A stretch of DNA of 64,000 nucleotides from [Clostridium] asparagiforme DSM 15981 (lineage in GTDB: Bacteria; Bacillota; Clostridia; Lachnospirales; Lachnospiraceae): contig CP102272.1 of the NCBI GenBank assembly GCA_025149125.1, forward strand, positions 372,001-436,000, read 5' to 3'. This document shows, one piece after another, positions 16,362 to 25,268 of the stretch. A program made the position numbers and the translations under genes. Under the pieces are notes generated by a model that worked only from the letters and a program-made list of their open reading frames with translations, ran no database searches and was not told the origin of the DNA. Every line of letters begins with the position of its first letter. Positions within the stretch are counted from its first letter, which is position 1.

Positions 16362-17633
16362 ATGGCAGTATTGCAATTTGTGGTTTATGACATTTTAGGT
16401 GAAGCGTCGCTTCTGATCGGACTCATGGCCATGGTGGGCCTGCTGATCCAGAGAAAACCCGCCGAGAAGGTGATCGCAGGAACCATCAAGACCATCGTGG
16501 GCTTCCTGATCTTCGGAATCGGCTCCTCGGCGGCACAGGGGGCGTTAAACGGATTCCAGTCCCTGTTTGTGACGGCCTTTGGCCTGGAGGGCGTGACCCC
16601 GATTTCCGAGGCCATCACGGCCCAGGCCCAGACGCTGTTCCCGATGGTGATCGCGCTGATCATGGTGGGCGGCTTTGTCTGCAACCTGGTCATCGCTAAG
16701 CTCACCAAGTTCAAGTACATTTTCCTGACCGGCGGGCACAGCCTGTTCCTGTCCGCCCTGTTGGCGATTCTGCTGAAGGCTCTGGGGCTGTCCGATGTGG
16801 CGGCGATCCTGATCGGCTCTGTGATCCACGGCTTTGCGGCCGCTCTGTATCCGGCCATTGCCCAGAAATCCATGAACGCCGTTACCGGTACCGACGAGAT
16901 CGCCATCGGCCATTACTGCACTCTGGCCTATGCGTTTTCCGGCTGGCTTGGAAGCAAGGTGGGCGACCCGGAGGACAGCACGGAGAAGATCAAGCTGCCC
17001 GGCTGGCTGTCCATGTTTAAGGATTACATCGTTTCTGTTTCCCTGTCCATCGGCGTGATCTATTACATCGCGGCGGCGGTTGCCGGCAGAGAAGCGGTTG
17101 AGGCCATTTCCGGCGGTACCCATTGGCTGATTTTCCCCTTGATGCAGACGCTGACCTTCACCGGCGGCCTTTACGTGATCATCACCGGCGTCCGCCTGTT
17201 CCTGGGTGAGATCGTTCCGGCGTTCGTGGGCATTTCCGAGAAATTCATCCCCGGCGCAAAACCGGCTCTGGACTGCCCGGTTGTGTTCCCCTACGCCCCC
17301 ACGGCTACGGTTTTAGGCTTTATTTCCGCCTATGCGGCCGGCCTGATCTGCATGTTTATCATGGCCGCGCTCCACACGGTGGTTATGATCCCGGTGGCGA
17401 TCCCGTTCTTCTTCATCGGCGCTACCGCGGGTGTGTTTGGAAATGCCAGAGGCGGCTGGAAGGGCTGCGTGCTGGGCGCCTTTGTGACCGGCGTACTGAT
17501 TTCCGTAGGCCCGGCCATCATTTACCCGATCATGCAGAGCGTGGGCTTAAACGGCACCAGCTTCCCGGAAACGGACTTCAACCTGATCGGTATCTTCTTT
17601 AACTTTATCGGAAAGGCCCTTGGCAAGTGGTAA
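16362..17633 (+). CDS. PTS EIIC component, ascorbate (SgaT/UlaA) family
   Basis: A 423-residue membrane transporter of the L-ascorbate superfamily with about 11 helices. It opens as typical UlaA proteins do (LIGLMAMVGLLIQRKPAEKV) and has the inner GxVIHGFAAALYPAI region. It phosphorylates its substrate during import. True ascorbate operons also carry UlaD, UlaE, UlaF and UlaG, none of which is here; split transketolase genes follow instead, so the substrate is probably another pentitol- or ketose-like compound. Inference from context. Confidence 0.9.
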   Translation: MAVLQFVVYDILGEASLLIGLMAMVGLLIQRKPAEKVIAGTIKTIVGFLIFGIGSSAAQGALNGFQSLFVTAFGLEGVTPISEAITAQAQTLFPMVIALIMVGGFVCNLVIAKLTKFKYIFLTGGHSLFLSALLAILLKALGLSDVAAILIGSVIHGFAAALYPAIAQKSMNAVTGTDEIAIGHYCTLAYAFSGWLGSKVGDPEDSTEKIKLPGWLSMFKDYIVSVSLSIGVIYYIAAAVAGREAVEAISGGTHWLIFPLMQTLTFTGGLYVIITGVRLFLGEIVPAFVGISEKFIPGAKPALDCPVVFPYAPTATVLGFISAYAAGLICMFIMAALHTVVMIPVAIPFFFIGATAGVFGNARGGWKGCVLGAFVTGVLISVGPAIIYPIMQSVGLNGTSFPETDFNLIGIFFNFIGKALGKW

Positions 17634-17650
17634 TGGAGGAACATGAAATT

Positions 17651-18478
17651 ATGACGGACATAAAGCAGCTGAAACTGACGGCGAACCGCAACCGTAAACG
17701 GATTGTGGAGATGGTATACCAGGCCGGTGTGGGCCATGTGGGCGGGGCCCTCTCCGTGATCGACCTGCTCACGGCCATCTATGAGCTGGAAGTGGATTTT
17801 AATGAGGAAAAACGGACCCGCGTGGTACTGTCCAAGGGGCACGCCACGCCCGCCCTCTACGCGGAGCTGGCCCAGAAGGGGATCATTGACGAGAAGGATT
17901 TCCCCACGTTCCGGCAGATCAACTCCAGGCTTCAGGGCCACCCCTACACCTGCGACATTCCCCAGGTGGACGCCACCACGGGCCTGCTGGGCCAGGGTTT
18001 TTCCACGGCCCTGGGCATGGCCCTGGTCAAGAAGCGTGAACAGGATCCCCACCGGGTGTACGCCATCGCGGGGGATGGGGAGACCCAGGAGGGGCAGATT
18101 TGGGAAGCCCTGATGATGGCCGCCCATTATAAGCTGGACAACCTGGTATACATATTCGATTACAATAAGCTCTCCTCCGGCCATCCCACCAACGAGGTGA
18201 TCAACCTGGAACCTCTGGCGGACAAGCTGGCGGCATTTAACTACCACGTGATCGTGATTGACGGAAACGATATGGAGCAGGTGGTGGACGCCCTTAAGGA
18301 GGTCGGGACCGTGAGCGGCCGTCCGGTGGCCATTGTAGCCAACACCGTCAAAGGAAAGGGCGTCAGCTTCATGGAAAACGTACCCAAGTGGCACTCCAGC
18401 GGCCTGACGGACGCGGAATACGAGATTGCTATGAGAGATTTAAGCGCCAGGGAGGAGGAGATTTGCAATGAGTTATGA
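17651..18478 (+). CDS. Transketolase N-terminal subunit
   Basis: Thiamine-diphosphate-binding half of a split transketolase, 275 aa. The TPP motif GDGETQEGQIWEALM (about residues 145-160), ending in the Asn of FDYNKL, and the upstream HVGGALS and LSKGHATP segments are diagnostic. ATG 17651 is chosen (MTDIKQLK) because GGAGG lies 11 bases upstream; in-frame GTG 17627 overlaps the EIIC gene. It overlaps the C-terminal subunit gene by 11 bases. Presumably moves two-carbon units from the phosphorylated product of the adjacent PTS. Confidence 0.92.
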   Translation: MTDIKQLKLTANRNRKRIVEMVYQAGVGHVGGALSVIDLLTAIYELEVDFNEEKRTRVVLSKGHATPALYAELAQKGIIDEKDFPTFRQINSRLQGHPYTCDIPQVDATTGLLGQGFSTALGMALVKKREQDPHRVYAIAGDGETQEGQIWEALMMAAHYKLDNLVYIFDYNKLSSGHPTNEVINLEPLADKLAAFNYHVIVIDGNDMEQVVDALKEVGTVSGRPVAIVANTVKGKGVSFMENVPKWHSSGLTDAEYEIAMRDLSAREEEICNEL

Positions 18479-19394
18479 CACAATCACCCTGAGGGAGCTG
18501 GTGGGCGGCGTTCTGGTGGAAGCCGGAAGAGAGCACAAGGATATCTACGTCATTGACAGCGACCTGGCCAAGTCCACCACCACCAACCAGTTTGAGGAGG
18601 TTTTCCCGGAGCGCTTTGTGGAGACGGGCATCGCGGAGCAGAACGCCATGTCCATTGCCGCAGGCATCGCGACTGAGGGGAGAATTCCATTTTATGTAAA
18701 TTTCGCCATCTTCGTGTCGGGAACCTGCTGGACCCAGCTGCGTCAAATCTGCTACGCCAATTTAAACGTAAAGCTGATTGCCACCCACCCGGGAATGGAC
18801 GGCGGCTACGACGGGGCCACCCATCACGCCAATGAAGACCTGGCGCTCATGCGGGTCCTGCCCAACTTAAAAATCCTGGCGCCCAGCAACCCGGACGAGC
18901 TGAAGGCGGCGGTACGGATCGCCATCGCCCACCAGGGCCCGGTATACATCCGCTGCGTGCGGGACGCCGTGCCAAACCTGCCGGCAAAAGAAGCGGTGCA
19001 GATGGGAAAAGCGGTGGTCGTGGAGGACGACGGCAACGATTTCGCGCTGATCTACGAGGGATCCGCCACGGAACTGGCCTTTAAGAGCTTTGAGGCCTGC
19101 CGTGAAAAAGGAAAAAAAGGAAAATTGATCAATCTATTCTCCGTCAAACCGGTAGACCGCGATCTGATCCGGCAGACCGCCGGAACCGTGGAGCGCATTG
19201 TGACCATTGAAAACCATTCGGTGATCGGCGGGCTGGGAGGTCTGATCGCGGAGACGGTCTGCGACATGCCGGGGCATGCGCCGGTGCTGCGGGTGGGCGT
19301 GGAGGATGTATTCACGGAATCCGGGCCGTCGGGGCTGGTGAAAGAGAAATACGGGTTGAATGTGGAACATGTTTTGGAACAATTAGGGTATTGA
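18468..19394 (+). CDS. Transketolase C-terminal subunit
   Basis: A 308-residue partner carrying the pyrimidine-binding domain (ERFVETGIAEQNAMSIAAG, with the catalytic Glu near residue 53) and the C-terminal regulatory domain. It joins the preceding subunit to form an active transketolase. Translation overlaps the N-subunit gene. Similar EIIB-EIIC-split-transketolase sets occur in streptococci and other Firmicutes. Last gene of the operon, followed by a strong terminator. Confidence 0.92.
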   Translation: MSYDTITLRELVGGVLVEAGREHKDIYVIDSDLAKSTTTNQFEEVFPERFVETGIAEQNAMSIAAGIATEGRIPFYVNFAIFVSGTCWTQLRQICYANLNVKLIATHPGMDGGYDGATHHANEDLALMRVLPNLKILAPSNPDELKAAVRIAIAHQGPVYIRCVRDAVPNLPAKEAVQMGKAVVVEDDGNDFALIYEGSATELAFKSFEACREKGKKGKLINLFSVKPVDRDLIRQTAGTVERIVTIENHSVIGGLGGLIAETVCDMPGHAPVLRVGVEDVFTESGPSGLVKEKYGLNVEHVLEQLGY

Positions 19395-19471
19395 TAGAGA
19401 ATGATGGCTGCTGTGCAGCTGCCGGGAACCATATTTCTCCCCCAGAATTCCAATACACTTTAGCAGACAGG

Positions 19472-19507
19472 AAAAGAACCAGGCGCTGATAACCAGGTTC
19501 TTTTCCT
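19472..19507. terminator. Bidirectional terminator after the transketolase
   Basis: AAAAGAACC and GGTTCTTTT pair perfectly, with inner GG/CC. A on one side and T on the other allow it to serve both converging genes. Confidence 0.85.
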
Positions 19508-19535
19508 GATGTTTTAATTATGATCCCACAGACTG

Positions 19536-19868
19536 TTATTGCGGGTAAACCAGGACACAGTTTTCAATATCGTCCGCTTCATGATCAGAGATATAGATTT
19601 TTGCCGATTTGGACAGATCATTACCCCTAAATTTCTCCATTTGAAGTATATTTAAAACGGCAGGCCAATTCTCACCAGCATCCTCTGTTTCCAGCCAAAT
19701 CCCCATTAAAGGTCCTGGTTTATGTTCCTCAGTATCGATGTAGTCATATCCGTTGTCCCGGATGCTATCATTTGTTAATTCTGCGATACGATCCGGAACA
19801 CAGTAACGCAAATCCAAGTCCGGATTCACAAGTTCTCCAGGATCTAACACAATAATGATTGTCTGCAT
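19536..19868 (-). CDS. Conserved hypothetical protein
   Basis: A 110-residue acidic protein with no signal peptide or helix, opening MQTIIIVLDPGELVNPDLDL. The ribosome site AGGAGGGG is strong, so it is very likely expressed. The pattern (short beta strand, then a WLETEDAGEN segment and YISDHEADDIENC near the end) resembles small clostridial conserved proteins of unknown role. An immunity-like function is possible but nothing toxin-like lies beside it. Confidence 0.6.
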   Translation of the reverse strand: MQTIIIVLDPGELVNPDLDLRYCVPDRIAELTNDSIRDNGYDYIDTEEHKPGPLMGIWLETEDAGENWPAVLNILQMEKFRGNDLSKSAKIYISDHEADDIENCVLVYPQ

Positions 19869-20089
19869 AATCCCCTCCTAAACATGAAATAGTGTCATCA
19901 AATTATATCACGAATCAGCAGGAAAATATAGTTGCCAGACAGATCAGGTGTTCATAATGTCTATGAATCAGAGCATTATTGATTCAATGCAGCTTGTGTT
20001 GGAACGTTTACAGGAGGTATAATAAAGCAGAAACCATATGCTGCCGAATTACAAAGCCGCAATTAAACAAAACCAGGAGGAACCCCGTC

Positions 20090-20653
20090 ATGACGCCCCA
20101 AGAATTTTTAACCATCCTATCAAGAGCCGCAATTCTAAAAACCACAACCCGCCACTGCTACACGCAGGAAAACCGCAAAGAGAGCGTAGCGGACCACAGC
20201 TGGCGCATCGCCCTGATGGCCATGCTCTTGTCCGGCGAACCGGAATTTCAGGACACGGACATGAACAAAGTCGTCCGCATGTGTCTGATCCACGACCTGG
20301 GCGAAACCTTCACCGGCGACATCCCCAGCTTCGAAAAAACCGACCAAAACGTCCAGACCGAGGACGCCCAATTCCTTACCTGGGCCAGCACCTTCCCCTC
20401 CCCCCAGCGCCAGGAATGGCTCTCCCTCCTGGACGAAATGGAAAAATTACAAACCAAAGAAGCGAGAACCTACAAAGCCCTGGACAAGCTGGAAGCGCTC
20501 ATATCCCACAACGAGTCCGACCTCTCCACCTGGCTCCCCCTGGAATACGACCTCCAACTGACCTACGGCCAGGAAAACGTCAAATTCTCCCCCTACCTGG
20601 CCGCCCTGCGCCAATGCATCGACCAATGGACCCTCGCCAAAATAACCCCTTAA
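20090..20653 (+). CDS. HD-domain hydrolase, YfbR-like 5'-nucleotidase
   Basis: A 187-residue HD-fold phosphohydrolase. Metal ligands: His in SVADHSWR (about residue 34), the HD pair in CLIHDLGE (about 66-67), and a C-terminal Asp in YKALDKLEALI (about 129). E. coli YfbR dephosphorylates deoxynucleoside monophosphates; the same activity is probable here. ATG 20090 follows CAGGAGG at 20073-20079. The in-frame extension to 19979 has no family sequence. Third-position bases favour C far more than nearby genes do. Confidence 0.82.
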   Translation: MTPQEFLTILSRAAILKTTTRHCYTQENRKESVADHSWRIALMAMLLSGEPEFQDTDMNKVVRMCLIHDLGETFTGDIPSFEKTDQNVQTEDAQFLTWASTFPSPQRQEWLSLLDEMEKLQTKEARTYKALDKLEALISHNESDLSTWLPLEYDLQLTYGQENVKFSPYLAALRQCIDQWTLAKITP

Positions 20654-20723
20654 TCTAAGCCCACAACGCAGCCTCTTTTTTCCCGCTCCCACAAAACCCC
20701 AGCAACCGCCCCAAAAACTCAGC

Positions 20724-20985
20724 TTCAGGGGAACGGGCGGGGGAGGCGGCGGAGGGAAGGGTGACTTTTAGGAGGCTCGCAGCCACTTAGCGGAAAGGCG
20801 GGGCAAAGCGGGAGGCAAAATCAGGCGCTCAACGCCTGATTTTGAGCGGTTATGGAGGAAAAGTGCTTCAGCAGTTTTCCGGAATTGGAGCGGTACCCCG
20901 TTTTGCCCCGCCTTTCCGCTTAGTGGCTGCCGCCGAGTAAACCGGAACTCCTCCGTCCGCCGCCTCCCCCGCCCGTTCCACTGAA
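20724..20985 (+). repeat. Large structured palindromic element, copy 2
   Basis: Nested inverted repeats in a 443-base gene-free stretch. Outer arms 20724-20753 and 20956-20985 (30 bp, one mismatch). Second pair 20779-20807 and 20902-20930 (29 bp, one mismatch, around CACTTAGCGGAAAGGCGGGG). Inside: hairpin AAAATCAGGCG-ctcaa-CGCCTGATTTT (20817-20843) and hairpin GGAAAA...TTTTCC (20857-20880) with loop GCTTCAGC, then GGAATTGGAGCGGTACCCC. The whole folds as one long branched stem. A diverged inverted copy is at 9600-9785. No transposase or ORF is associated. Confidence 0.75.
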
Positions 20986-21097
20986 TCGACGCCCTCCGCG
21001 CGGTTGCGTCCCTTTTGCGTCCCTCCCCCTAATTTTCATTGACTTTTCCCTCCCAATGGTCTACCATAACCTTAAAAGAAAACGTAAGGAAAACCAC

Positions 21098-21967
21098 ATG
21101 CAAAACAAACTGGGCAACCCGAAAGAAACAATCGAAATCATACAGAAATACCAATTCGTATTCCAGAAAAAATTCGGACAAAATTTCCTCATCGATCCCC
21201 ACGTACTGGACAAGATCATTACCGCCGCGGGCATCGGCCCGGAAGACTGCGTGCTCGAGATCGGTCCGGGCATCGGCACCATGACGCAGTATTTGGCCGA
21301 ACACGCCCGCCAGGTGATCGCTGTGGAAATCGACGCCAATCTGATCCCCATACTGGGCGAAACGCTGAAAGATTACTCCAACGTCACCGTTATCAACGAC
21401 GACATACTTAAAGTAGACATCAACCGTCTGGTGGACGAGCACAACGGCGGCAAACCCATCAAAGTGGTGGCCAATTTACCCTACTACATCACCACCCCCA
21501 TCATCATGGGCCTGTTCGAGAGCGGCGTGCCCATCGACAACATCACCGTGATGGTGCAGAAGGAGGTGGCCGACCGCATGCAGGTGGGCCCCGGCTCCAA
21601 GGACTACGGGGCGCTTTCCCTGGCGGTCCAGTATTACGCCAGCCCCTACATCGTGGCAAATGTGCCGCCCAACTGTTTTATTCCCCGGCCCAATGTGGGT
21701 TCCGCGGTGATCCGCCTGACCCGCTACAAGGAGCCGCCGGTGCGGGTGACGGACCCGGCGCTGATGTTCCGGCTGATCCGCGCCTCCTTCAACCAGCGGC
21801 GAAAGACCTTACAGAACGGGCTCAACAATTCGCCTGAGCTAGCCTATACCAAGGAAAATATCGCCGAAGCTATCGCTGGTCTGGGTTTGCCGGCGTCCGT
21901 GCGGGGGGAAGCGCTGACGCTGGAGCAGTTTGCAGCGCTGGCCAATTATTTTACGGAACATTTTTAA
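21098..21967 (+). CDS. rsmA: 16S rRNA (adenine1518/1519-N6)-dimethyltransferase
   Basis: KsgA/RsmA, 289 aa, dimethylates two adenines in helix 45 of 16S rRNA. SAM motif I is VLEIGPGIGTMT (about residues 50-61), preceded by the family signature KFGQNFLID; the catalytic motif IV is NLPYYIT. ATG 21098 is preceded by TAAGGA at seven bases and starts family homology; the open frame to 21056 does not. In Bacillus this gene follows tatD and rnmV; here tatD is 10 kb upstream. Confidence 0.95.
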   Translation: MQNKLGNPKETIEIIQKYQFVFQKKFGQNFLIDPHVLDKIITAAGIGPEDCVLEIGPGIGTMTQYLAEHARQVIAVEIDANLIPILGETLKDYSNVTVINDDILKVDINRLVDEHNGGKPIKVVANLPYYITTPIIMGLFESGVPIDNITVMVQKEVADRMQVGPGSKDYGALSLAVQYYASPYIVANVPPNCFIPRPNVGSAVIRLTRYKEPPVRVTDPALMFRLIRASFNQRRKTLQNGLNNSPELAYTKENIAEAIAGLGLPASVRGEALTLEQFAALANYFTEHF

Positions 21968-22165
21968 AGCAGATGGAACCGTTCAGACATCCGGTATACC
22001 ATTTTTTCCGCTGTCTGAATGGCTGCAAATATGGAAATACTCTGGATAGATTAACATAGCTGCATTTGCGGTTCCGCCGGTTCCCGGCGGAGCGGTACGG
22101 ATTGCATAGGAAATCTGCCAGGCAGAGAAGGAAAATCGAACACATTGGAAAGGAAGAGAGCAAAG

Positions 22166-23926
22166 ATGAAGAAAAAAGCAGGAAAAGTCATCGCAGTAGG
22201 CGCAGCGGCCGCAGCAGCGGGAGTGCTGCTGAAAAAGATGCGGGATGGACAGAAAAAGCAGGAGACATCCAGAATTGAGTCCATTGAGGAGGCGGTGATG
22301 AACAACCGCGACTACGGCGAGAAGCGGGCCTATCTGGTAGGCGGGGGGCTGGCCACCATGGCGGCGGCGGCATACCTGATCCGGGACTGCAAGTTCCCGG
22401 GCGACCGCATCACCATCTACGAGGGCATGCACATTCTGGGGGGCAGCAACGACGGGATCGGCGATCCGGAACATGGCTTTGTGTGCCGCGGCGGACGTAT
22501 GCTCAACGAGGAGACCTATGAGAACTTCTGGGAGCTGTTTTCCTCCATTCCGTCCATCCGCCAGCCCGGACGCAGCGTGACCGAGGAGATCTTAAACTTT
22601 GACCACGCCCACCCCACCTGCGCCAAGGCCAGACTGGTGGACCGTGACGGCAAGATCCAGGATGTGAAGAGCATGGGCTTCAATCAGGCCGACCGCAACG
22701 CGCTGTTAAAGCTGCTGCTGACCGACGAGAAGAAGCTGGACAACCTGACCATTCAGGATTGGTTCAAGGAGACGCCCCACATGTTCACCACTAACTTCTG
22801 GCATATGTGGCAGACCACCTTTGCGTTCCAGAAGTGGAGCAGCCTGTATGAGTTCCGCCGTTACATGAACCGTATGATTTTTGAGTTCAGCCGCATCGAA
22901 ACCCTGGAGGGCGTGACCAGAACTCCCTTAAACCAGTACGACAGCGTGATCCGTCCGCTGGAGGCGTATCTGCGCAGCCACGGCGTGGTATTCAAGGAAA
23001 ATACCGAGGTGACCGACATTGATTTCGCCGACGGCGCGGGCATCACGGCCAAGACCCTGTACCTGAAGAGCCGCAATACGGCGGCGGGTGAGGGCGAGCC
23101 GGAATACGTTATCTCCACCGTGGAATTAAACGACGGCGATCTCTGCATCATGACAAACGCCTGCATGACCGACAGCGCAACCCTGGGCGATATGCACACC
23201 CCGGCCCCCGCTCCGGTGAAGAAGCCTATTTCCGGCGAGCTCTGGGCCAAGGTTGCGGCAAAGAAGCCGGAGCTGGGCAACCCGGAACCGTTCTTCTCCA
23301 AGCCTCATGAGACCAACTGGCTCAGCTTTACCGTGACCTGCAAGGGCGACCAGCTCTTAAAGGTGATCGAAAACTTCACTGGAAATGTGCCCGGCAGCGG
23401 CGCGCTGATGACCTTCAAGGATTCCAGCTGGCTGATGAGCAGCGTGGTGGCGGCGCAGCCCCATTTCGTGAACCAGCCCATGGACGAGACCATTTTCTGG
23501 GGCTACGGCCTGTATACCGAGGCCATCGGCGACTACGTGAAAAAGCCCATGAAGGACTGCACCGGCGAGGAGCTGCTGAACGAGTACCTGCACCACCTGC
23601 ATATCCCGGAGGACCAGATCGCGGAGCTGATGAAGACCGTGGTCAATGTGATCCCCTGCTATATGCCCTATGTGGATGCGCAGTTTGAACCCCGCAAGTA
23701 CACCGACCGTCCGCCGGTAGTGCCCACCGGCTCCACCAATTTCGCCATGGTCAGCCAGTTTGTGGAGATTCCGGATGACATGGTGTTCACAGAGGAGTAT
23801 TCCGTGCGCGCGGCCAGAACCGCCGTGTACACCCTGATGGATGTGAACAAGCCCATCTGTCCGGTGACTCCCTACAACCGCGATCCCAAGGTGCTGATGA
23901 AGGCGCTGAAGAAGGCGTATCTGTAG
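22166..23926 (+). CDS. ohyA: Oleate hydratase (MCRA family)
   Basis: FAD-dependent fatty-acid hydratase, 586 aa; adds water to cis-9 double bonds of unsaturated fatty acids such as oleate, giving 10-hydroxy acids. FAD motif: YLVGGGLATMAAAAYLI near residue 55; the substrate loop is in ILGGSNDG and GFVCRGGRMLNEETYEN, with the conserved acidic residue. Unusual is an N-terminal extension with a hydrophobic alanine-rich stretch (GKVIAVGAAAAAAGVLL, residues 6-22) flanked by lysines, which suggests membrane anchoring. ATG 22166 follows GGAAGAGAG; TTG 22145 is less likely. Stands alone, followed by a hairpin terminator. Probably a detoxification role for host fatty acids. Confidence 0.92.
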   Translation: MKKKAGKVIAVGAAAAAAGVLLKKMRDGQKKQETSRIESIEEAVMNNRDYGEKRAYLVGGGLATMAAAAYLIRDCKFPGDRITIYEGMHILGGSNDGIGDPEHGFVCRGGRMLNEETYENFWELFSSIPSIRQPGRSVTEEILNFDHAHPTCAKARLVDRDGKIQDVKSMGFNQADRNALLKLLLTDEKKLDNLTIQDWFKETPHMFTTNFWHMWQTTFAFQKWSSLYEFRRYMNRMIFEFSRIETLEGVTRTPLNQYDSVIRPLEAYLRSHGVVFKENTEVTDIDFADGAGITAKTLYLKSRNTAAGEGEPEYVISTVELNDGDLCIMTNACMTDSATLGDMHTPAPAPVKKPISGELWAKVAAKKPELGNPEPFFSKPHETNWLSFTVTCKGDQLLKVIENFTGNVPGSGALMTFKDSSWLMSSVVAAQPHFVNQPMDETIFWGYGLYTEAIGDYVKKPMKDCTGEELLNEYLHHLHIPEDQIAELMKTVVNVIPCYMPYVDAQFEPRKYTDRPPVVPTGSTNFAMVSQFVEIPDDMVFTEEYSVRAARTAVYTLMDVNKPICPVTPYNRDPKVLMKALKKAYL

Positions 23927-23996
23927 GCAGGTATGTGGGTTTTGCCGCCGGATGAGCGCAAGGCCGCGCATGTTTTGCTGAGTTATGAATATCGTT

Positions 23997-24076
23997 AGAG
24001 CGCCCCGTATGGACGGGCAGAGCTGCCGCCGTTACCCACGGCGGACACGGCTTTGCCCGGCAGCGGCGCTCTTTTT
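23997..24076 (+). terminator. Long hairpin terminator after ohyA
   Basis: AGAGCGCC pairs with GGCGCTCT, enclosing further stems (CCGCCG/CGGCGG and GGGCA/TGCCC), followed by TTTTT. Confidence 0.75.
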
Positions 24077-24193
24077 CGCGTTCCGGATGATTGCAGGGAC
24101 AGACCCGCGGCCGGTACGGCCCGCCGGCACCGCTTATCGCAGGGCGAAACGCGGGCATCAGGAATTACGCCGTGGGGCACAGGAGGAAAGTAA

Positions 24194-24586
24194 ATGATTT
24201 TTATCGGTGGAATCAGCCAGGGCCAGAAGATTCTGGACTATGTAAAAACCGTGATCTGCGACCGCTGTGGCCGTTACGGCCGTTTTCAGGTGGTGATGAC
24301 CTACATGTATTTCAGCTTTTTCTTCATTCCACTGTTCAAATGGAACCGGAAGTATTATGTGAAAATGTCCTGCTGCGGCACCGTCTACGAGCTGGACCCG
24401 GAGGTGGGAAAGATTCTGGCCCGGGGCGGACAGGTGGACATTGAACAAAAGGACCTGACCCTGGTGCAGGAGGGGAACGGCAGATACGACAACGGGTTCG
24501 GGAATCGGGTGAAGAAATGTCCGAACTGCGGTTATGAGACCCAGGAGGACTTTGAGCTTTGTCCGAAGTGCGGGACGAGGTTTTAG
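24194..24586 (+). CDS. Zinc-ribbon protein
   Basis: A 130-residue protein with two metal sites: an N-terminal CDRCG...(C)CG pattern (residues 22-59) split by an aromatic stretch (YMYFSFFFIPLFKW), and a C-terminal zinc ribbon CPNCGYETQEDFELCPKCG. It is a common small clostridial protein of unknown role, perhaps membrane-associated through the hydrophobic stretch. AGGAGGAAAG gives a strong start signal. No operon partner. Confidence 0.7.
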   Translation: MIFIGGISQGQKILDYVKTVICDRCGRYGRFQVVMTYMYFSFFFIPLFKWNRKYYVKMSCCGTVYELDPEVGKILARGGQVDIEQKDLTLVQEGNGRYDNGFGNRVKKCPNCGYETQEDFELCPKCGTRF

Positions 24587-24649
24587 TCGGGGAGAATGTG
24601 CGGATTTGCCCAAAAGACAGAATCCCCCGCCCATAAACCAAAAAGCTAT

Positions 24650-24715
24650 CACAATAAAAGAGGGTGTCGCAAAATCATCAAAATAGATGATTGAGCGGCA
24701 CCCTCTTTTATTGTG
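24650..24715. terminator. Bidirectional inverted-repeat terminator
   Basis: CACAATAAAAGAGGGTG pairs with CACCCTCTTTTATTGTG around an ATCATC/GATGAT inner stem. The symmetric A and T tracts allow termination both ways. The extended arms resemble ends of small mobile repeats, but no target duplication was identified. Confidence 0.7.
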
Positions 24716-24794
24716 TCCAGATGTTTCCCATTTTACATTCCCATGTCCCGGTTCTCACAATATAGGAGGCGTAGGTGCACGGCGTGGGTTCCAC

Positions 24795-25164
24795 CTACGA
24801 GGTAATCGGTGTAATGGGCACCATCCGCTTTTTCGGCGCCCTGGCCACCCGGATCACATTCCGGCTCTCCTCCGAGTGGGAAATAAGAATGGCGCGGCGG
24901 CTTGAATCGGAGTTGATGGCCTGGTAGGACTGCTGGGTGACGCCCATCTCAATCCATACCCGTCTCCTGAACCGCATTATTTTTCTTAAACTCAAATGCG
25001 GCGTAAAGAGAATCCACCTTCCCGTAGACGTCCACCACGTGGCTTTTCATGATACAGCGGACGCTATTCCTCATTCTTCTATAGTGAAAGGACTCCCGGG
25101 GGCTCCGGATGCTGTCCAGGCAGATATCGGTCCGCTTTTTGGAGAGCTCCTACATGGGTTTCAT
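24795..25164 (-). pseudogene. Decayed gene, function unknown
   Basis: A good ribosome site (GAGGAGG) precedes ATG 25164, but codon 5 is TAG, the frame ends at TGA 24951-24949, and reading continues in another frame (24995-24795, EMGVTQQSYQAINSDSSRRA). The pieces read like a normal soluble protein, so this looks like a gene broken by a nonsense and a frameshift mutation. No family was recognised. The rest of the gap 24587-25268 holds the inverted repeat at 24650 and nothing else I could identify. Confidence 0.45.
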
Positions 25165-25268
25165 AGGGTTCTCCTCCTCTTGATTCTGTGATGAGCACAT
25201 TATAAGAAGTTGAGGGGAGATTGTTTCGCGGGCTTGCCGGGGCAGAGTTTGAGCGCAGCCCGAGCGCC

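Noticed and set aside
19957-20022. 21-codon ORF (starts MSMNQSIIDSM) before the HD-nucleotidase gene
   Set aside because: Weak ribosome site and no recognisable family; too short to support.
24650-24715. Possible miniature insertion element
   Set aside because: The symmetric arms with A and T runs are better explained as a bidirectional terminator; no target duplication identified.
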